DNA of 64,000 bases, taken from positions 124,001 through 188,000 of the forward strand of contig NZ_CAJJWO010000001.1 in assembly GCF_905196875.1 (NCBI RefSeq). Direction: 5' to 3'. Below, in pieces: positions 26,947 to 35,780 of this stretch. Source of the DNA: an uncultured Parabacteroides sp. (GTDB lineage Bacteria > Bacteroidota > Bacteroidia > Bacteroidales > Tannerellaceae). Position 1 is the first letter of the stretch. The number at the start of each line of letters is the position of its first letter. The translations under genes were made by a program, and so were the position numbers. The notes under the pieces were generated by a model that saw nothing but the letters and a program-made list of their open reading frames with translations, searched no databases and was not told the DNA's origin.

Positions 26947-29763
26947 ATGAAAAAATTATATGTAATAGCATTCCTACTGACCTTTTTGACGGGGCCTGCA
27001 TTCGGGCAAATAATGAAAGGGCACATTTACGATCAGGAAACGAACGAACCGCTGGCCGGTGTCAATATTACTTATAAAAGACTGAGCGGAGAAACAGACG
27101 GAACAGTCTCAAATGCCGACGGTTTTTATCAGATAAACCTGCCGGAAGGTGGTGTAGACTTGCTGTTCAGCTATATAGGATACGAAAACGAAATGGTCCC
27201 GGTAGTAATCAACCGGAATGAGACAAAAACCCGCGACGTACGGATGCGTATCAAAGCAAACCTGCTGGGTGACGTAGTAGTCAGTGCCGGACGTTTCGAA
27301 CAGAAACTGAGTAACGTAACAGTCTCGATGGACCTGCTGAAAGCAGACGATATAGCCAAACAGGCTCCTACCGACCTGAGTTCTACGCTGAACACAATGC
27401 CTGGGGTCGATATCAACGACAAACAGCCTTCCATTCGTGGAGGTAACGGCTGGACCTATGGTGTAGGTTCGCGAAGCCTCGTATTGATAGACGGAATGAG
27501 TGCCCTGACTTCCGGGACAGGTATTATCAACTGGAACATTGTTCCTCTTGAAAACATCGAACAGGTGGAAGTGATGAAAGGTGCTTCGTCGGTACTTTAC
27601 GGTTCGTCGGCTTTAAACGGGGTAATCAATATCCGCACCAAACGTCCTAGCCTCACTCCGGTAAGTACCTTGCGTACATATATAGGTATTTATGGCGATC
27701 CGGCCAATGAAGACTATCAATGGAGTGACAAATCATTCTGGAAAGAAGGTAAATATGAAGTAGAGCCTTTCCTTCGTAAAAATGTATTTTCAGGGATCAG
27801 AAACCCGATGTATGAAGGGATAGACTTTTCACATGCCCGTCGTATCGGCAACTTCGATGTGTCGGCCGGATTAAATATGTTCACCGATGAAGGCTATAAA
27901 GAACAAGGTTACAACAAACGGTTCCGGGCCGGAGGTAATCTGACTTACCATCAGCCGATGACAGACGGCAATCTGGTAAACTACGGTTTCAACGTAAACT
28001 ATATGAGCGACAAATACGCCGACTTCTTCCTGTGGCGCTCTCCGAAGGAGGCTTACCAGCCCTCTCCTATCGCGAACATGGGACGCGAAGCTAATACATT
28101 CTATATCGACCCATTCTTTAACTTCACAAACCCGTCCAACAACACATCGCATAAGATAAAAGGACGTTTCTACTATCGCGGAGATAATATTGCAGACGGT
28201 TCGAACAACGGTAAGTCGATCACCGATATCCTGGGTAATATGGGAACAGATGCAAATGCGATCGCCGGGATCGTTCAGAATGTACAGAACGGCGATTATA
28301 GCATGTTCTACCCTTTGATACAGCCGGCTCTTCAAGGTGATATCAACGGGCTGGTAAACGGTACGACCAATCTATTGAACGGAATCTTCCCCACAGCAAC
28401 CACCGCCGATTACTGCGACCTGCTTTCATGGGTGATGAAACGCGGTATTCCCAGCAGCACATCCGACCTGGTGCCCTGGTTATCGAACGCAATCGATCCG
28501 AAGTCAGACCCGGTCAGCATTGACAAAAACTATACTTATTATCTGGATTACCAATTCAATAAGAAATGGGATAACGGTACGCAGATCACGGCCGGCGCTA
28601 CTTACGAACATATGCGCAGTACGTCAGTGACTACGGGCAACCATGATAGCGACAACGCTGCCCTTTTCTTCCAGTACGATCAACGTTTTTTCGATCGTCT
28701 GAGCGTATCGGCCGGCATGCGTGCGGAATACTATCGCGTCGATGATTTCCTGCGTGAAGCCGACACAAAGATATTCGGAGCCAAAGTACCTGTAAAACCG
28801 ATCTTCCGTGCCGGACTGAATTATCAACTGGCAGACTACAGCTTCATCCGCGCCAGCTTCGGACAAGGCTACCGTTATCCGTCCCTGACAGAGAAATATG
28901 CCCGTAAAGACATCGGTGGTGTCGGCGTATTCCCGAACAATGAAGTAAAAGCGGAAAAGGGAGTGAACGCCGAACTGGGTATCAAACAAGGATACAAATT
29001 CGGGAATCTGATGGGATTCTTCGACGTAGCCGGTTTCTATACACAGTATACAGATATGATCGAATTCCGTTTCGGTTTCTTTGATCCTAATTCATTTGCA
29101 TACGCCAATAGTACAAAAGATATACTCGGAATCCTCGCACAGGGACAGATACCGGGTATCGGAGCACAGTTCTATAATGTATCGAAAGCCCGTATCTACG
29201 GAGCCGAGATCAGTACCAACGGTTTCTATGACTTCAACCCGGATACCCGTCTGTCTTATAATCTCGGTTACGTATACATCGAACCGGAAGATGCAGACTA
29301 TAAAGAGAAGAATGAACTCGAAGCACAATACAACGATCCGCTCCGGGCAAAGGAAAAGTCTAACGATTCCAAATATCTGAAATACCGCCAGAAACATACC
29401 GTTAAAGGTGTGCTCGACTTCCAATGGAAACGTTTGAACCTCGGAATGAACGTAACCTGGAAGAGTAAAATGCTGGCCGTAGATTATCTGATGGTAGACG
29501 AACGCGAAAAAGATCAACCGGATGTAATGGAATATATCCGCCAGCTTCTTTACGGTAACGTAGATGGCCAGACACTTAATTCCTACTGGAAAGAAAAGAA
29601 TACAGACTATTGCGTAGTCGACCTGCGTGCCGGTGTGAAGATCACGAAAGATGTTTCTTTTCAGTTCATGATCAACAACCTGTTCAACAAAGAATACTGC
29701 ACACGTCCCATGCTGGTATCCGCACCTCGTACGTATGTAATGCAACTAAATATGAATTTTTGA
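26947..29763 (+). CDS. TonB-dependent receptor with carboxypeptidase-regulatory-like domain
   Basis: This outer-membrane receptor has 938 residues. A signal peptide ends at FGQ (about residue 20). A CarboxypepD_reg-like domain follows (MKGHIYDQETNEPLAGVNITY), then the plug with SIRGGNGWTYGVGSRSLVLIDG and NIEQVEVMKGASSVLYGSSALNGV. The barrel ends in QLNMNF with a terminal aromatic residue. It is shorter than SusC proteins, and its partner is the lipoprotein upstream rather than a SusD, so a cofactor, metal chelate or peptide ligand is as likely as a glycan. No cobalamin riboswitch was seen upstream. A strong terminator follows at 29784-29815. Confidence 0.92.
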   Translation: MKKLYVIAFLLTFLTGPAFGQIMKGHIYDQETNEPLAGVNITYKRLSGETDGTVSNADGFYQINLPEGGVDLLFSYIGYENEMVPVVINRNETKTRDVRMRIKANLLGDVVVSAGRFEQKLSNVTVSMDLLKADDIAKQAPTDLSSTLNTMPGVDINDKQPSIRGGNGWTYGVGSRSLVLIDGMSALTSGTGIINWNIVPLENIEQVEVMKGASSVLYGSSALNGVINIRTKRPSLTPVSTLRTYIGIYGDPANEDYQWSDKSFWKEGKYEVEPFLRKNVFSGIRNPMYEGIDFSHARRIGNFDVSAGLNMFTDEGYKEQGYNKRFRAGGNLTYHQPMTDGNLVNYGFNVNYMSDKYADFFLWRSPKEAYQPSPIANMGREANTFYIDPFFNFTNPSNNTSHKIKGRFYYRGDNIADGSNNGKSITDILGNMGTDANAIAGIVQNVQNGDYSMFYPLIQPALQGDINGLVNGTTNLLNGIFPTATTADYCDLLSWVMKRGIPSSTSDLVPWLSNAIDPKSDPVSIDKNYTYYLDYQFNKKWDNGTQITAGATYEHMRSTSVTTGNHDSDNAALFFQYDQRFFDRLSVSAGMRAEYYRVDDFLREADTKIFGAKVPVKPIFRAGLNYQLADYSFIRASFGQGYRYPSLTEKYARKDIGGVGVFPNNEVKAEKGVNAELGIKQGYKFGNLMGFFDVAGFYTQYTDMIEFRFGFFDPNSFAYANSTKDILGILAQGQIPGIGAQFYNVSKARIYGAEISTNGFYDFNPDTRLSYNLGYVYIEPEDADYKEKNELEAQYNDPLRAKEKSNDSKYLKYRQKHTVKGVLDFQWKRLNLGMNVTWKSKMLAVDYLMVDEREKDQPDVMEYIRQLLYGNVDGQTLNSYWKEKNTDYCVVDLRAGVKITKDVSFQFMINNLFNKEYCTRPMLVSAPRTYVMQLNMNF

Positions 29764-29783
29764 CCAAACCACGATGAATCGAA

Positions 29784-29823
29784 AAGCCCTACTGAACGCC
29801 ATGTCAGTAGGGCTTAATTTTTT
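29784..29823. terminator. Rho-independent terminator between TonB receptor and purN
   Basis: AAGCCCTACTGA (29784-29795) pairs perfectly with TCAGTAGGGCTT (29804-29815) around an 8-nt loop, followed by a T-rich run on the plus strand. A short T-run on the minus strand lets it serve the convergent purN gene as well. Confidence 0.9.
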
Positions 29824-29837
29824 AAATTCTTTTCCTG

Positions 29838-30401
29838 TCATTTTAATATATCCTCTATCACATGCGGATAATGTGCATATTCCAACGCATGCACTTTTGT
29901 AGCCACTTCTTCGGGAGTGTCGGTAGGCAACACTTCACATTTAGCCTGGAAAATAATATCCCCTTCATCGTAATTTTCATTAATATAATGTATGGTGATG
30001 CCCGATTCTTTATCACCTTCCGCCACTACAGCTTCATGTACATGCATACCATACATACCTTTTCCACCATGTTTCGGCAACAAGGCAGGATGTATATTGA
30101 TGATCTTTCCCGGATAGGCTTTTAATAAGGCATCCGATATCTTGTTCATAAAACCGGCTAAAACGATCAGATCTACCTGATATTCCGCCAATTTCGTCAG
30201 AATCGGAGAGCCTTCCACAAACTCCTCACGGGAGAATACGAAAGAAGGAATTCCGAGATTATTGACACGGGCATGCACGCCCACTTTTTTGTTATTCGAC
30301 AAAACAACCGCCACTTTAACGGTTTCACTTTTAGAGAAATATCGGGCGATATTCTCGGCATTTGTACCCGAGCCGGAGGCAAAAATTGCTACGTTTTTCA
30401 T
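29838..30401 (-). CDS. purN: Phosphoribosylglycinamide formyltransferase
   Basis: The enzyme transfers formyl from 10-formyltetrahydrofolate to GAR in purine synthesis. The N-terminal FASGSGTNAENIARYF binds the phosphate of GAR. INIHPALLPKHGG supplies the catalytic Asn/His pair and ITIHYINENYDEGDII the catalytic Asp region. Length 187 is typical. It is divergent from the acpP-fabF cluster, with the promoter region between. Confidence 0.95.
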   Translation of the reverse strand: MKNVAIFASGSGTNAENIARYFSKSETVKVAVVLSNNKKVGVHARVNNLGIPSFVFSREEFVEGSPILTKLAEYQVDLIVLAGFMNKISDALLKAYPGKIINIHPALLPKHGGKGMYGMHVHEAVVAEGDKESGITIHYINENYDEGDIIFQAKCEVLPTDTPEEVATKVHALEYAHYPHVIEDILK

Positions 30402-30412
30402 ATTTTCCTATG

Positions 30413-30464
30413 TTTTAGTGCACACGAAAAGAAAAAATGTGCAGTTTTCCGCATTTTTAGTGCA
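30413..30464. repeat. Direct repeat pair TTTTAGTGCA upstream of acpP
   Basis: TTTTAGTGCA occurs at 30413-30422 and again at 30455-30464, start-to-start 42 bp, or four helical turns. The second copy lies just upstream of the acpP -33 element. This spacing suits a DNA-binding regulator, but no cognate factor is known from the window. Confidence 0.4.
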
Positions 30465-30469
30465 TTAAA

Positions 30470-30502
30470 TTTGTTTTGTAACATAAAAAATTCTTTTCTT
30501 TG
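30470..30502 (+). promoter_or_regulatory. Promoter for acpP-fabF-rnc
   Basis: TTTG at 30470-30473 and TTTCTTTG at 30495-30502 (one mismatch to TAnnTTTG) are separated by 21 bp, giving a plausible promoter 53 bp upstream of acpP. Confidence 0.55.
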
Positions 30503-30555
30503 CACTGCAAATTTAAAAAGTATATTCGTATTTATTAATCTAAATTGAAAAAGTT

Positions 30556-30792
30556 ATGTCTGAAGTTGCATCTAGAGTAAAGGCTATCATCGTTGATAAA
30601 TTAAGTGTTGAAGAAACAGAAGTTACAAACGAAGCAAGCTTTACTAATGATTTAGGAGCAGACTCTCTTGACACTGTAGAGTTGATTATGGAATTCGAAA
30701 AGGAATTCGGTATTTCAATTCCTGATGATCAGGCAGAAAAGATTACAACAGTAGGCGACGCAGTTGCTTATATCGAAGCTAACGCGAAGTAA
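30556..30792 (+). CDS. acpP: Acyl carrier protein
   Basis: The 78-residue acidic four-helix protein carries growing acyl chains on phosphopantetheine attached to S37 in the motif [10 protein letters not shown]. Length, net charge and the [17 protein letters not shown] helix are typical. It is the first gene of the acpP-fabF-rnc cluster conserved across bacteria, with fabF 21 bp downstream. Confidence 0.98.
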   Translation: MSEVASRVKAIIVDKLSVEETEVTNEASFTNDLGADSLDTVELIMEFEKEFGISIPDDQAEKITTVGDAVAYIEANAK

Positions 30793-30813
30793 TCAATCCT
30801 TTTAATTAAAGGT

Positions 30814-32079
30814 ATGGAATTAAAAAGAGTTGTAGTAACAGGTCTTGGTGCCATTACTCCTCTTGGTAATACCCTCACAGAAACATGGGAGGGTATTATC
30901 AATGGGAAGAGTGGAGCCGGTCCTATTACGCAGTTTGATGCATCCAAATTCAAGACACAATTTGCATGCGAAGTTAAAGGCTTCGATCCGTTATCAGTAA
31001 TGGATCGTAAGGAAGCCCGTAAATGTGACCGTTATAGTTTATTTGCAATAAGTGCCGCAAAACAAGCAATCGAAGATGCTGCTATGGACCTGGACAAAGA
31101 GGACAAGGACCGTATCGGCGTTATTTTTGCTTCAGGTATCGGCGGTATCAAGACATTTGACGAAGAAGTATTAGGATATGCGAAGACAAAAGATACGATC
31201 GGGCCGAAATTCAACCCGTTCTTCATCCCTAAGATGATCTCGGATATCGCAGCCGGACATATCTCCATGCTTTATGGATTCCGTGGTCCTAACTTTGCAA
31301 CAGTGTCGGCTTGTGCCTCTTCTACCAATGCAATCAGCGACGCATACAACTATATCCGTTTGGGTAAAGCAAATGTGATCGTGACAGGTGGTGCGGAAGC
31401 AGCTATTGCAGATTCTGGTGTCGGTGGGTTCAACTCGATGAATGCGCTGTCAACCCGTAACGATTCACCCGAAACAGCTTCTCGTCCATTCAGCGCAAGT
31501 CGCGACGGTTTCGTCATGGGAGAAGGTGGAGCATGTTTGATCTTGGAAGAGATGGAACACGCTTTGGCACGTGGAGCTAAAATATATGCTGAAATCGCCG
31601 GAACAGGAATGTCAGCCGATGCATACCATCTGACAGCCTCTCATCCTGATGGATTAGGAGCAAAGTTAGTGATGCGTAATGCGCTGGAAGATGCAGAAAT
31701 GACTCCGGAAGATATCGATTATATCAATGTTCACGGAACATCTACTCCGGTAGGAGATATATCAGAAGTTAAAGCGATCAAAGATGTATTCGGAGATCAT
31801 GCTTACAATCTGAACATCAGTTCAACGAAGTCAATGACCGGTCATTTATTAGGTGCTGCAGGAGCTATCGAAGCAATGTTATGCATCATGGCAATAAAAG
31901 ACGGTATCATTCCTCCGACGATCAACCATGCTGATGGCGACGATGATCCTGAAATAGATTATAAACTGAATTTCACATTCAATAAAGCTCAAAAAAGAGA
32001 AATACGGGCTGCATTATCCAATACATTCGGATTCGGTGGCCACAATGCTTGTGCTATTGTTAAAAAATTTGTGAAGTAA
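30814..32079 (+). CDS. fabF: 3-oxoacyl-ACP synthase II
   Basis: The condensing enzyme elongates acyl-ACP with malonyl-ACP in fatty acid synthesis. The active-site Cys is in VSACASSTNAI, and the two catalytic His residues are in INVHGTSTPVGD and STKSMTGHLLGAAG. The C-terminal FGFGGHNACAIV is also conserved. Length 421 is that of FabF. The gene immediately precedes rnc with one base between stop and GTG. Confidence 0.97.
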   Translation: MELKRVVVTGLGAITPLGNTLTETWEGIINGKSGAGPITQFDASKFKTQFACEVKGFDPLSVMDRKEARKCDRYSLFAISAAKQAIEDAAMDLDKEDKDRIGVIFASGIGGIKTFDEEVLGYAKTKDTIGPKFNPFFIPKMISDIAAGHISMLYGFRGPNFATVSACASSTNAISDAYNYIRLGKANVIVTGGAEAAIADSGVGGFNSMNALSTRNDSPETASRPFSASRDGFVMGEGGACLILEEMEHALARGAKIYAEIAGTGMSADAYHLTASHPDGLGAKLVMRNALEDAEMTPEDIDYINVHGTSTPVGDISEVKAIKDVFGDHAYNLNISSTKSMTGHLLGAAGAIEAMLCIMAIKDGIIPPTINHADGDDDPEIDYKLNFTFNKAQKREIRAALSNTFGFGGHNACAIVKKFVK

Positions 32080-32080
32080 C

Positions 32081-32992
32081 GTGTTTACACAATTATACAA
32101 AAAGATAAGGCTCCTAAAACATAAGAATAAGGAGCCTTATTCTTCTTTATATAAGATACTGGGATTTTACCCCGATAACATCCACGTTTATGAGCAAGCC
32201 TTCCTGCATAAATCTTCCTCTATCGAAGACAGTGACGGCAAATGGCTGAATAACGAACGTCTGGAGTTTTTGGGTGATGCCATATTGGATGCCATCGTAG
32301 CAGACATTGTATATAAACATTTTCAAAATAAGCGGGAAGGATTCCTGACCAATACCCGTTCTAAGATTGTACAACGCGAGACACTCAATCGCGTAGCCGT
32401 CGAGCTGGGCCTCGACAAGATGGTCGTTTACTCGGCAAAATTAAGTTCACACAACAATCACATGTATGGCAATGCTCTGGAAGCACTGATCGGAGCTATC
32501 TATCTGGATCAGGGATACCGTGCCTGCTATCGGTTTATCGACCATGTGATCATCAAACGATATATCGATCTGGATAATATAGCCCGTAAAGAGGTGAACT
32601 TCAAATCAAGCCTGATAGAATGGAGCCAAAAGAATAAGCTGGAAGTAACATTCGACCTGATAGAATCGTTTTCCGACAATGACGGCAACCCTGTATTCCA
32701 GACAGGCGTAACTTTATCCGACACGCAAATCGGGGTCGGGATCGGCTATTCCAAAAAAGAATCACAGCAGAATGCAGCCAAAATGGCTATTAAGAAACTA
32801 CGTACCGACAAAGTATTCCAGCAATTTATCTCCGAACTGAAAAAGAAGCAGACCGGTGAATCGACAGCAGAACAAGAGTTTGAAGATCTTCCGGAAGAAG
32901 AGACAGAAACCATGGAACAGGTTTCTGCCGGACAAACATCAGGTAACAAACCACAGTGCGTCGATGCAACTATCAATGAAGGAGTTCGGTAA
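32081..32992 (+). CDS. rnc: Ribonuclease III
   Basis: The enzyme cleaves double-stranded RNA in rRNA maturation and mRNA control. It starts with GTG at 32081, one base after the fabF stop, so translation is probably coupled. The signature NERLEFLGDAILDAIVAD carries the catalytic acidic residues, and EALIGAIYLDQGY the second set. A dsRNA-binding domain follows (VNFKSSLIEWSQKNK...NAAKMAIKKL). At 303 residues it is longer than typical, with an acidic tail of about 50 residues after the dsRBD. Confidence 0.95.
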   Translation: MFTQLYKKIRLLKHKNKEPYSSLYKILGFYPDNIHVYEQAFLHKSSSIEDSDGKWLNNERLEFLGDAILDAIVADIVYKHFQNKREGFLTNTRSKIVQRETLNRVAVELGLDKMVVYSAKLSSHNNHMYGNALEALIGAIYLDQGYRACYRFIDHVIIKRYIDLDNIARKEVNFKSSLIEWSQKNKLEVTFDLIESFSDNDGNPVFQTGVTLSDTQIGVGIGYSKKESQQNAAKMAIKKLRTDKVFQQFISELKKKQTGESTAEQEFEDLPEEETETMEQVSAGQTSGNKPQCVDATINEGVR

Positions 32993-33070
32993 GTATTGTA
33001 CCCGTCAGTTTCGGAAAATAATTATATTATAATATTTAGGTCGAAACAAACAAGAATTCCTATAATTTAC

Positions 33071-33078
33071 TACATTTG
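33071..33078 (+). promoter_or_regulatory. -7 box for the PAS kinase at 33115
   Basis: TACATTTG matches TAnnTTTG, 36 bp upstream of the start. It lies between two copies of AAGAATTCCT. Confidence 0.5.
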
Positions 33079-33114
33079 TAAAAAAAGAATTCCTTTGATT
33101 ATCAAGCTAAGTTT

Positions 33115-34677
33115 ATGGAGGGTACATTTTTACAAATCATCTTACCAATTACGTCTGTAATCGTAATTATCGCTTTATCCACATATATCTTTATATTGCG
33201 GAAACGGCTGGCTGGAATGTCCCGAAACGGACAAAAGCAAGAGTTGTTTCAGCAAGAAGCAATCGACTTGAAAAACAAATTAATGCTAGCCCTCCAGGCT
33301 GGTGATATGACGGTTTGGTCTTACCTTCCGCAAGAGGATAGATTCGATCTTCTCAACACGAATCTATTTTCGAAACCCATAAAAACCCTGCAAGACCTGA
33401 GAGATCAATTGATACCCGAAGATCAGGAAAAACACAGGCAACTGGAAACAGATATCCTCAACGCCACAAAAGAAAAAACATCCGGAATCTATCGCGTCGT
33501 ATCTTCGGAGGGTGAAATTACCTGGTATGAGGTTTTTGTGATGGGAATAAAAGGGAAAGATGGAAAAGTATGTCGCTTTATCGGAACCCAAAAAGATATT
33601 ACCGCCAAAGCCGAACGTGATCAGGCACTCCGTAAGTACATTCAACGCTCAGAACTTGCTATTCGCTCTGCCAATATTATCCAATGGGATTACAATGTAA
33701 AAACACGCGAATTCACACGTCTGAATATCGATCCTTCCCAACCGGATTTATTTGTTCGTACACCATTTACATTCTTTGTGCACCCCGAAGACAGGAGGCT
33801 TCTACTGGAGCAGGAAGAATTGCGGGCAGAAGGGAAAGAAGGTGCCGATAACCTGCATCTACGGGTTATGATGGAAGGGGATGCCGAATACAGATGGATA
33901 ACTTCTTACACCGTCCCATTGGAATATGACGAAAACGGAATACCAACTACACTGACAGGTCTTCAGATGGACGTCACTTCCATCGAGAAAGCAGAAGAAT
34001 CCAATCGAATGAAGAGTGCCTTCCTGGCCAACATGAGTCATGAAATACGTACACCACTCAATTCAATTATCGGTTTTTCACAGCTGCTGGCCGAAACGGT
34101 AGATAAAGAAGAGCGGAATGAGTTTATCCGTATTATCGAAAACAATAACAACCAACTTTTACAAATCATTAATGACATTCTCGACCTGTCGAAAATAGAA
34201 GCAGGAAAGATGAAATTCGTTTATTCCGATTTTGATGTATCCGAGATACTTACAGATTTGAAGGAGACTTATAACTCAAGAATGGAGAAAGGGGTGGAAC
34301 TTATTTGTGATATACCTTATCCGAAATGCATTATCTATTCAGAAAAGAACCGTCTGATACAAGTACTATCTAATTTGTTGAGCAATGCAGCCAAATTCAC
34401 GGAACAGGGGTCTATTACAATGGGATACCGGATTATCGACAGCGGTCTGTCTTTCTATGTAACCGACACAGGAAAAGGGATCGAAAAAGAGAATCTGTCA
34501 CAAATATTCGAACGATTCATGAAATTCGACAGCTTTGTTCCGGGAACAGGGCTAGGGCTTTCTATCTGCCAACTGATCGTACATAAACTGAATGGTCATA
34601 TCATGGTCGATTCAGAGCCTGGAAAAGGTAGTACATTCTCTTTTACTATCGCATGTGATCCTAAGCCTGTAATCTGA
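33115..34677 (+). CDS. Membrane-anchored PAS sensor histidine kinase
   Basis: The 520-residue kinase has one N-terminal transmembrane helix (about 7-29), two PAS/PAC modules (about 55-170 and 175-300), a HisKA domain with the phosphorylated His in [23 protein letters not shown], and an HATPase with the N box NLLSNAAKF, G1 DTGKGI and G2 GTGLGLSI. It has no receiver domain and no response-regulator gene adjacent, so its partner is elsewhere. It is closely similar to the kinase at 39394-41595. The ligand is unknown. The PAS modules may sense a cytoplasmic signal. Confidence 0.9.
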   Translation: MEGTFLQIILPITSVIVIIALSTYIFILRKRLAGMSRNGQKQELFQQEAIDLKNKLMLALQAGDMTVWSYLPQEDRFDLLNTNLFSKPIKTLQDLRDQLIPEDQEKHRQLETDILNATKEKTSGIYRVVSSEGEITWYEVFVMGIKGKDGKVCRFIGTQKDITAKAERDQALRKYIQRSELAIRSANIIQWDYNVKTREFTRLNIDPSQPDLFVRTPFTFFVHPEDRRLLLEQEELRAEGKEGADNLHLRVMMEGDAEYRWITSYTVPLEYDENGIPTTLTGLQMDVTSIEKAEESNRMKSAFLANMSHEIRTPLNSIIGFSQLLAETVDKEERNEFIRIIENNNNQLLQIINDILDLSKIEAGKMKFVYSDFDVSEILTDLKETYNSRMEKGVELICDIPYPKCIIYSEKNRLIQVLSNLLSNAAKFTEQGSITMGYRIIDSGLSFYVTDTGKGIEKENLSQIFERFMKFDSFVPGTGLGLSICQLIVHKLNGHIMVDSEPGKGSTFSFTIACDPKPVI

Positions 34678-34685
34678 CTTACAAA

Positions 34686-35699
34686 TTACTTGCCGAACGA
34701 AATACCCATTCTTTCTCCCTGGATGATCAGGTCGTTCTCCGGCGTGACCAGTTTCAGTTTGCCGGCCACTTCCGCCAAGGCAATCGATTCCACTTTATCA
34801 CCATTCATACATACCATACGTCCGAACTGGCGGTTGGCAATCAGTTCCGTAGCATGCCCCCCCAGACGAGTCGCCAGATTACGGTCGAACGGCGAAGGAT
34901 TGCCGCCACGCTGAATATAGCCTAATACGGTATCACGGCATTCGATACCGGTAGCCGCTTCTATCGTACGGGTGATATAATCGGACGGGCGTTTCTTATC
35001 GGGTGTCTCCACTCCTTCGGCAACAACAACGATAGAATATGGCTTACCTCGATGGGCACGATCGAGGATCGTCTCATTTACTTTGTCCATATCATATCCG
35101 AGTTCGGGAAGCAAGATCACATCCGCACCTCCGGCCATTCCTGCATAAAGGGCGATCCATCCGGCATGGTGTCCCATCACTTCCACCACCATTACGCGCT
35201 TGTGCGAACTGGCAGTCGAATGCAAGCGATCAATCGCATCCGTAGCGATATTGACAGCTGTATTAAAACCAAATGTGATATCCGTACCCCAAACATCGTT
35301 GTCGATCGTTTTAGGTACTCCAATAATATTCAGTCCCAAAGCAGACAACATTCCTGCTGTTTTCTGCGTACCGTTGCCACCGATACAGACGAGACAGTCT
35401 AATCCTAATTCTTCATAATTCTGTATAATGATCTGAGGCTTTTCACTTTCACCCGAAGCGAGCAGTTTACGGAATGGCTTTTCGCGCGAAGTACCCAGGA
35501 TCGTCCCTCCCAGATTAAGGATACCGGAAAGACTACGTTCGTCGAACAATTGAATATCTTTGTTCAGTAGTCCGACAAAACCACTATGTATACCTATTAC
35601 TTCCATGCCGTAATGCATGATGGCAGTTTTACCTACACCGCGAATCGTAGCGTTTATACCGGGACAATCACCTCCGGAAGAAAGGATACCTATTTTCAT
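34686..35699 (-). CDS. pfkA: 6-phosphofructokinase with mixed donor-site signature
   Basis: The enzyme phosphorylates fructose 6-phosphate at C1 in glycolysis. Motifs are SSGGDCPGINATIRG (N-terminal phosphate loop), CIGGNGTQKTA, VPKTIDNDVWGTD with catalytic D133, and MGHHAGWIALYAG. By alignment to E. coli PfkA (D103, G104, G124), this protein has N109, G110 and K130. The Lys at the third position is usual in PPi-dependent enzymes and in some ATP-dependent ones. The phosphoryl donor is thus not settled by sequence. Length 337 is that of the short bacterial form. Confidence 0.92.
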   Translation of the reverse strand: MKIGILSSGGDCPGINATIRGVGKTAIMHYGMEVIGIHSGFVGLLNKDIQLFDERSLSGILNLGGTILGTSREKPFRKLLASGESEKPQIIIQNYEELGLDCLVCIGGNGTQKTAGMLSALGLNIIGVPKTIDNDVWGTDITFGFNTAVNIATDAIDRLHSTASSHKRVMVVEVMGHHAGWIALYAGMAGGADVILLPELGYDMDKVNETILDRAHRGKPYSIVVVAEGVETPDKKRPSDYITRTIEAATGIECRDTVLGYIQRGGNPSPFDRNLATRLGGHATELIANRQFGRMVCMNGDKVESIALAEVAGKLKLVTPENDLIIQGERMGISFGK

Positions 35700-35722
35700 T
35701 GTTTTGTTAATTATGTATACGA

Positions 35723-35730
35723 CAAAGATA
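35723..35730 (-). promoter_or_regulatory. -7 box for pfkA
   Basis: The minus strand reads TATCTTTG, an exact TAnnTTTG match, 23 bp upstream of pfkA. It lies about 20 bp from the divergent box of the GH3-family gene. Confidence 0.55.
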
Positions 35731-35749
35731 TAAATAAAAAGAGAATGCC

Positions 35750-35757
35750 TACATTTG
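35750..35757 (+). promoter_or_regulatory. -7 box for the GH3-family gene
   Basis: TACATTTG matches TAnnTTTG, 23 bp upstream of the preferred ATG at 35781, which supports that start over longer frames. Confidence 0.5.
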
Positions 35758-35780
35758 CAACCTATACAAATAAAAGGAGC

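Noticed and set aside
35586..35780. N-terminal extension of the GH3-family protein
   Set aside because: It lies inside pfkA and its promoter on the other strand, and the normal family start is the ATG at 35781, behind a good -7 box.
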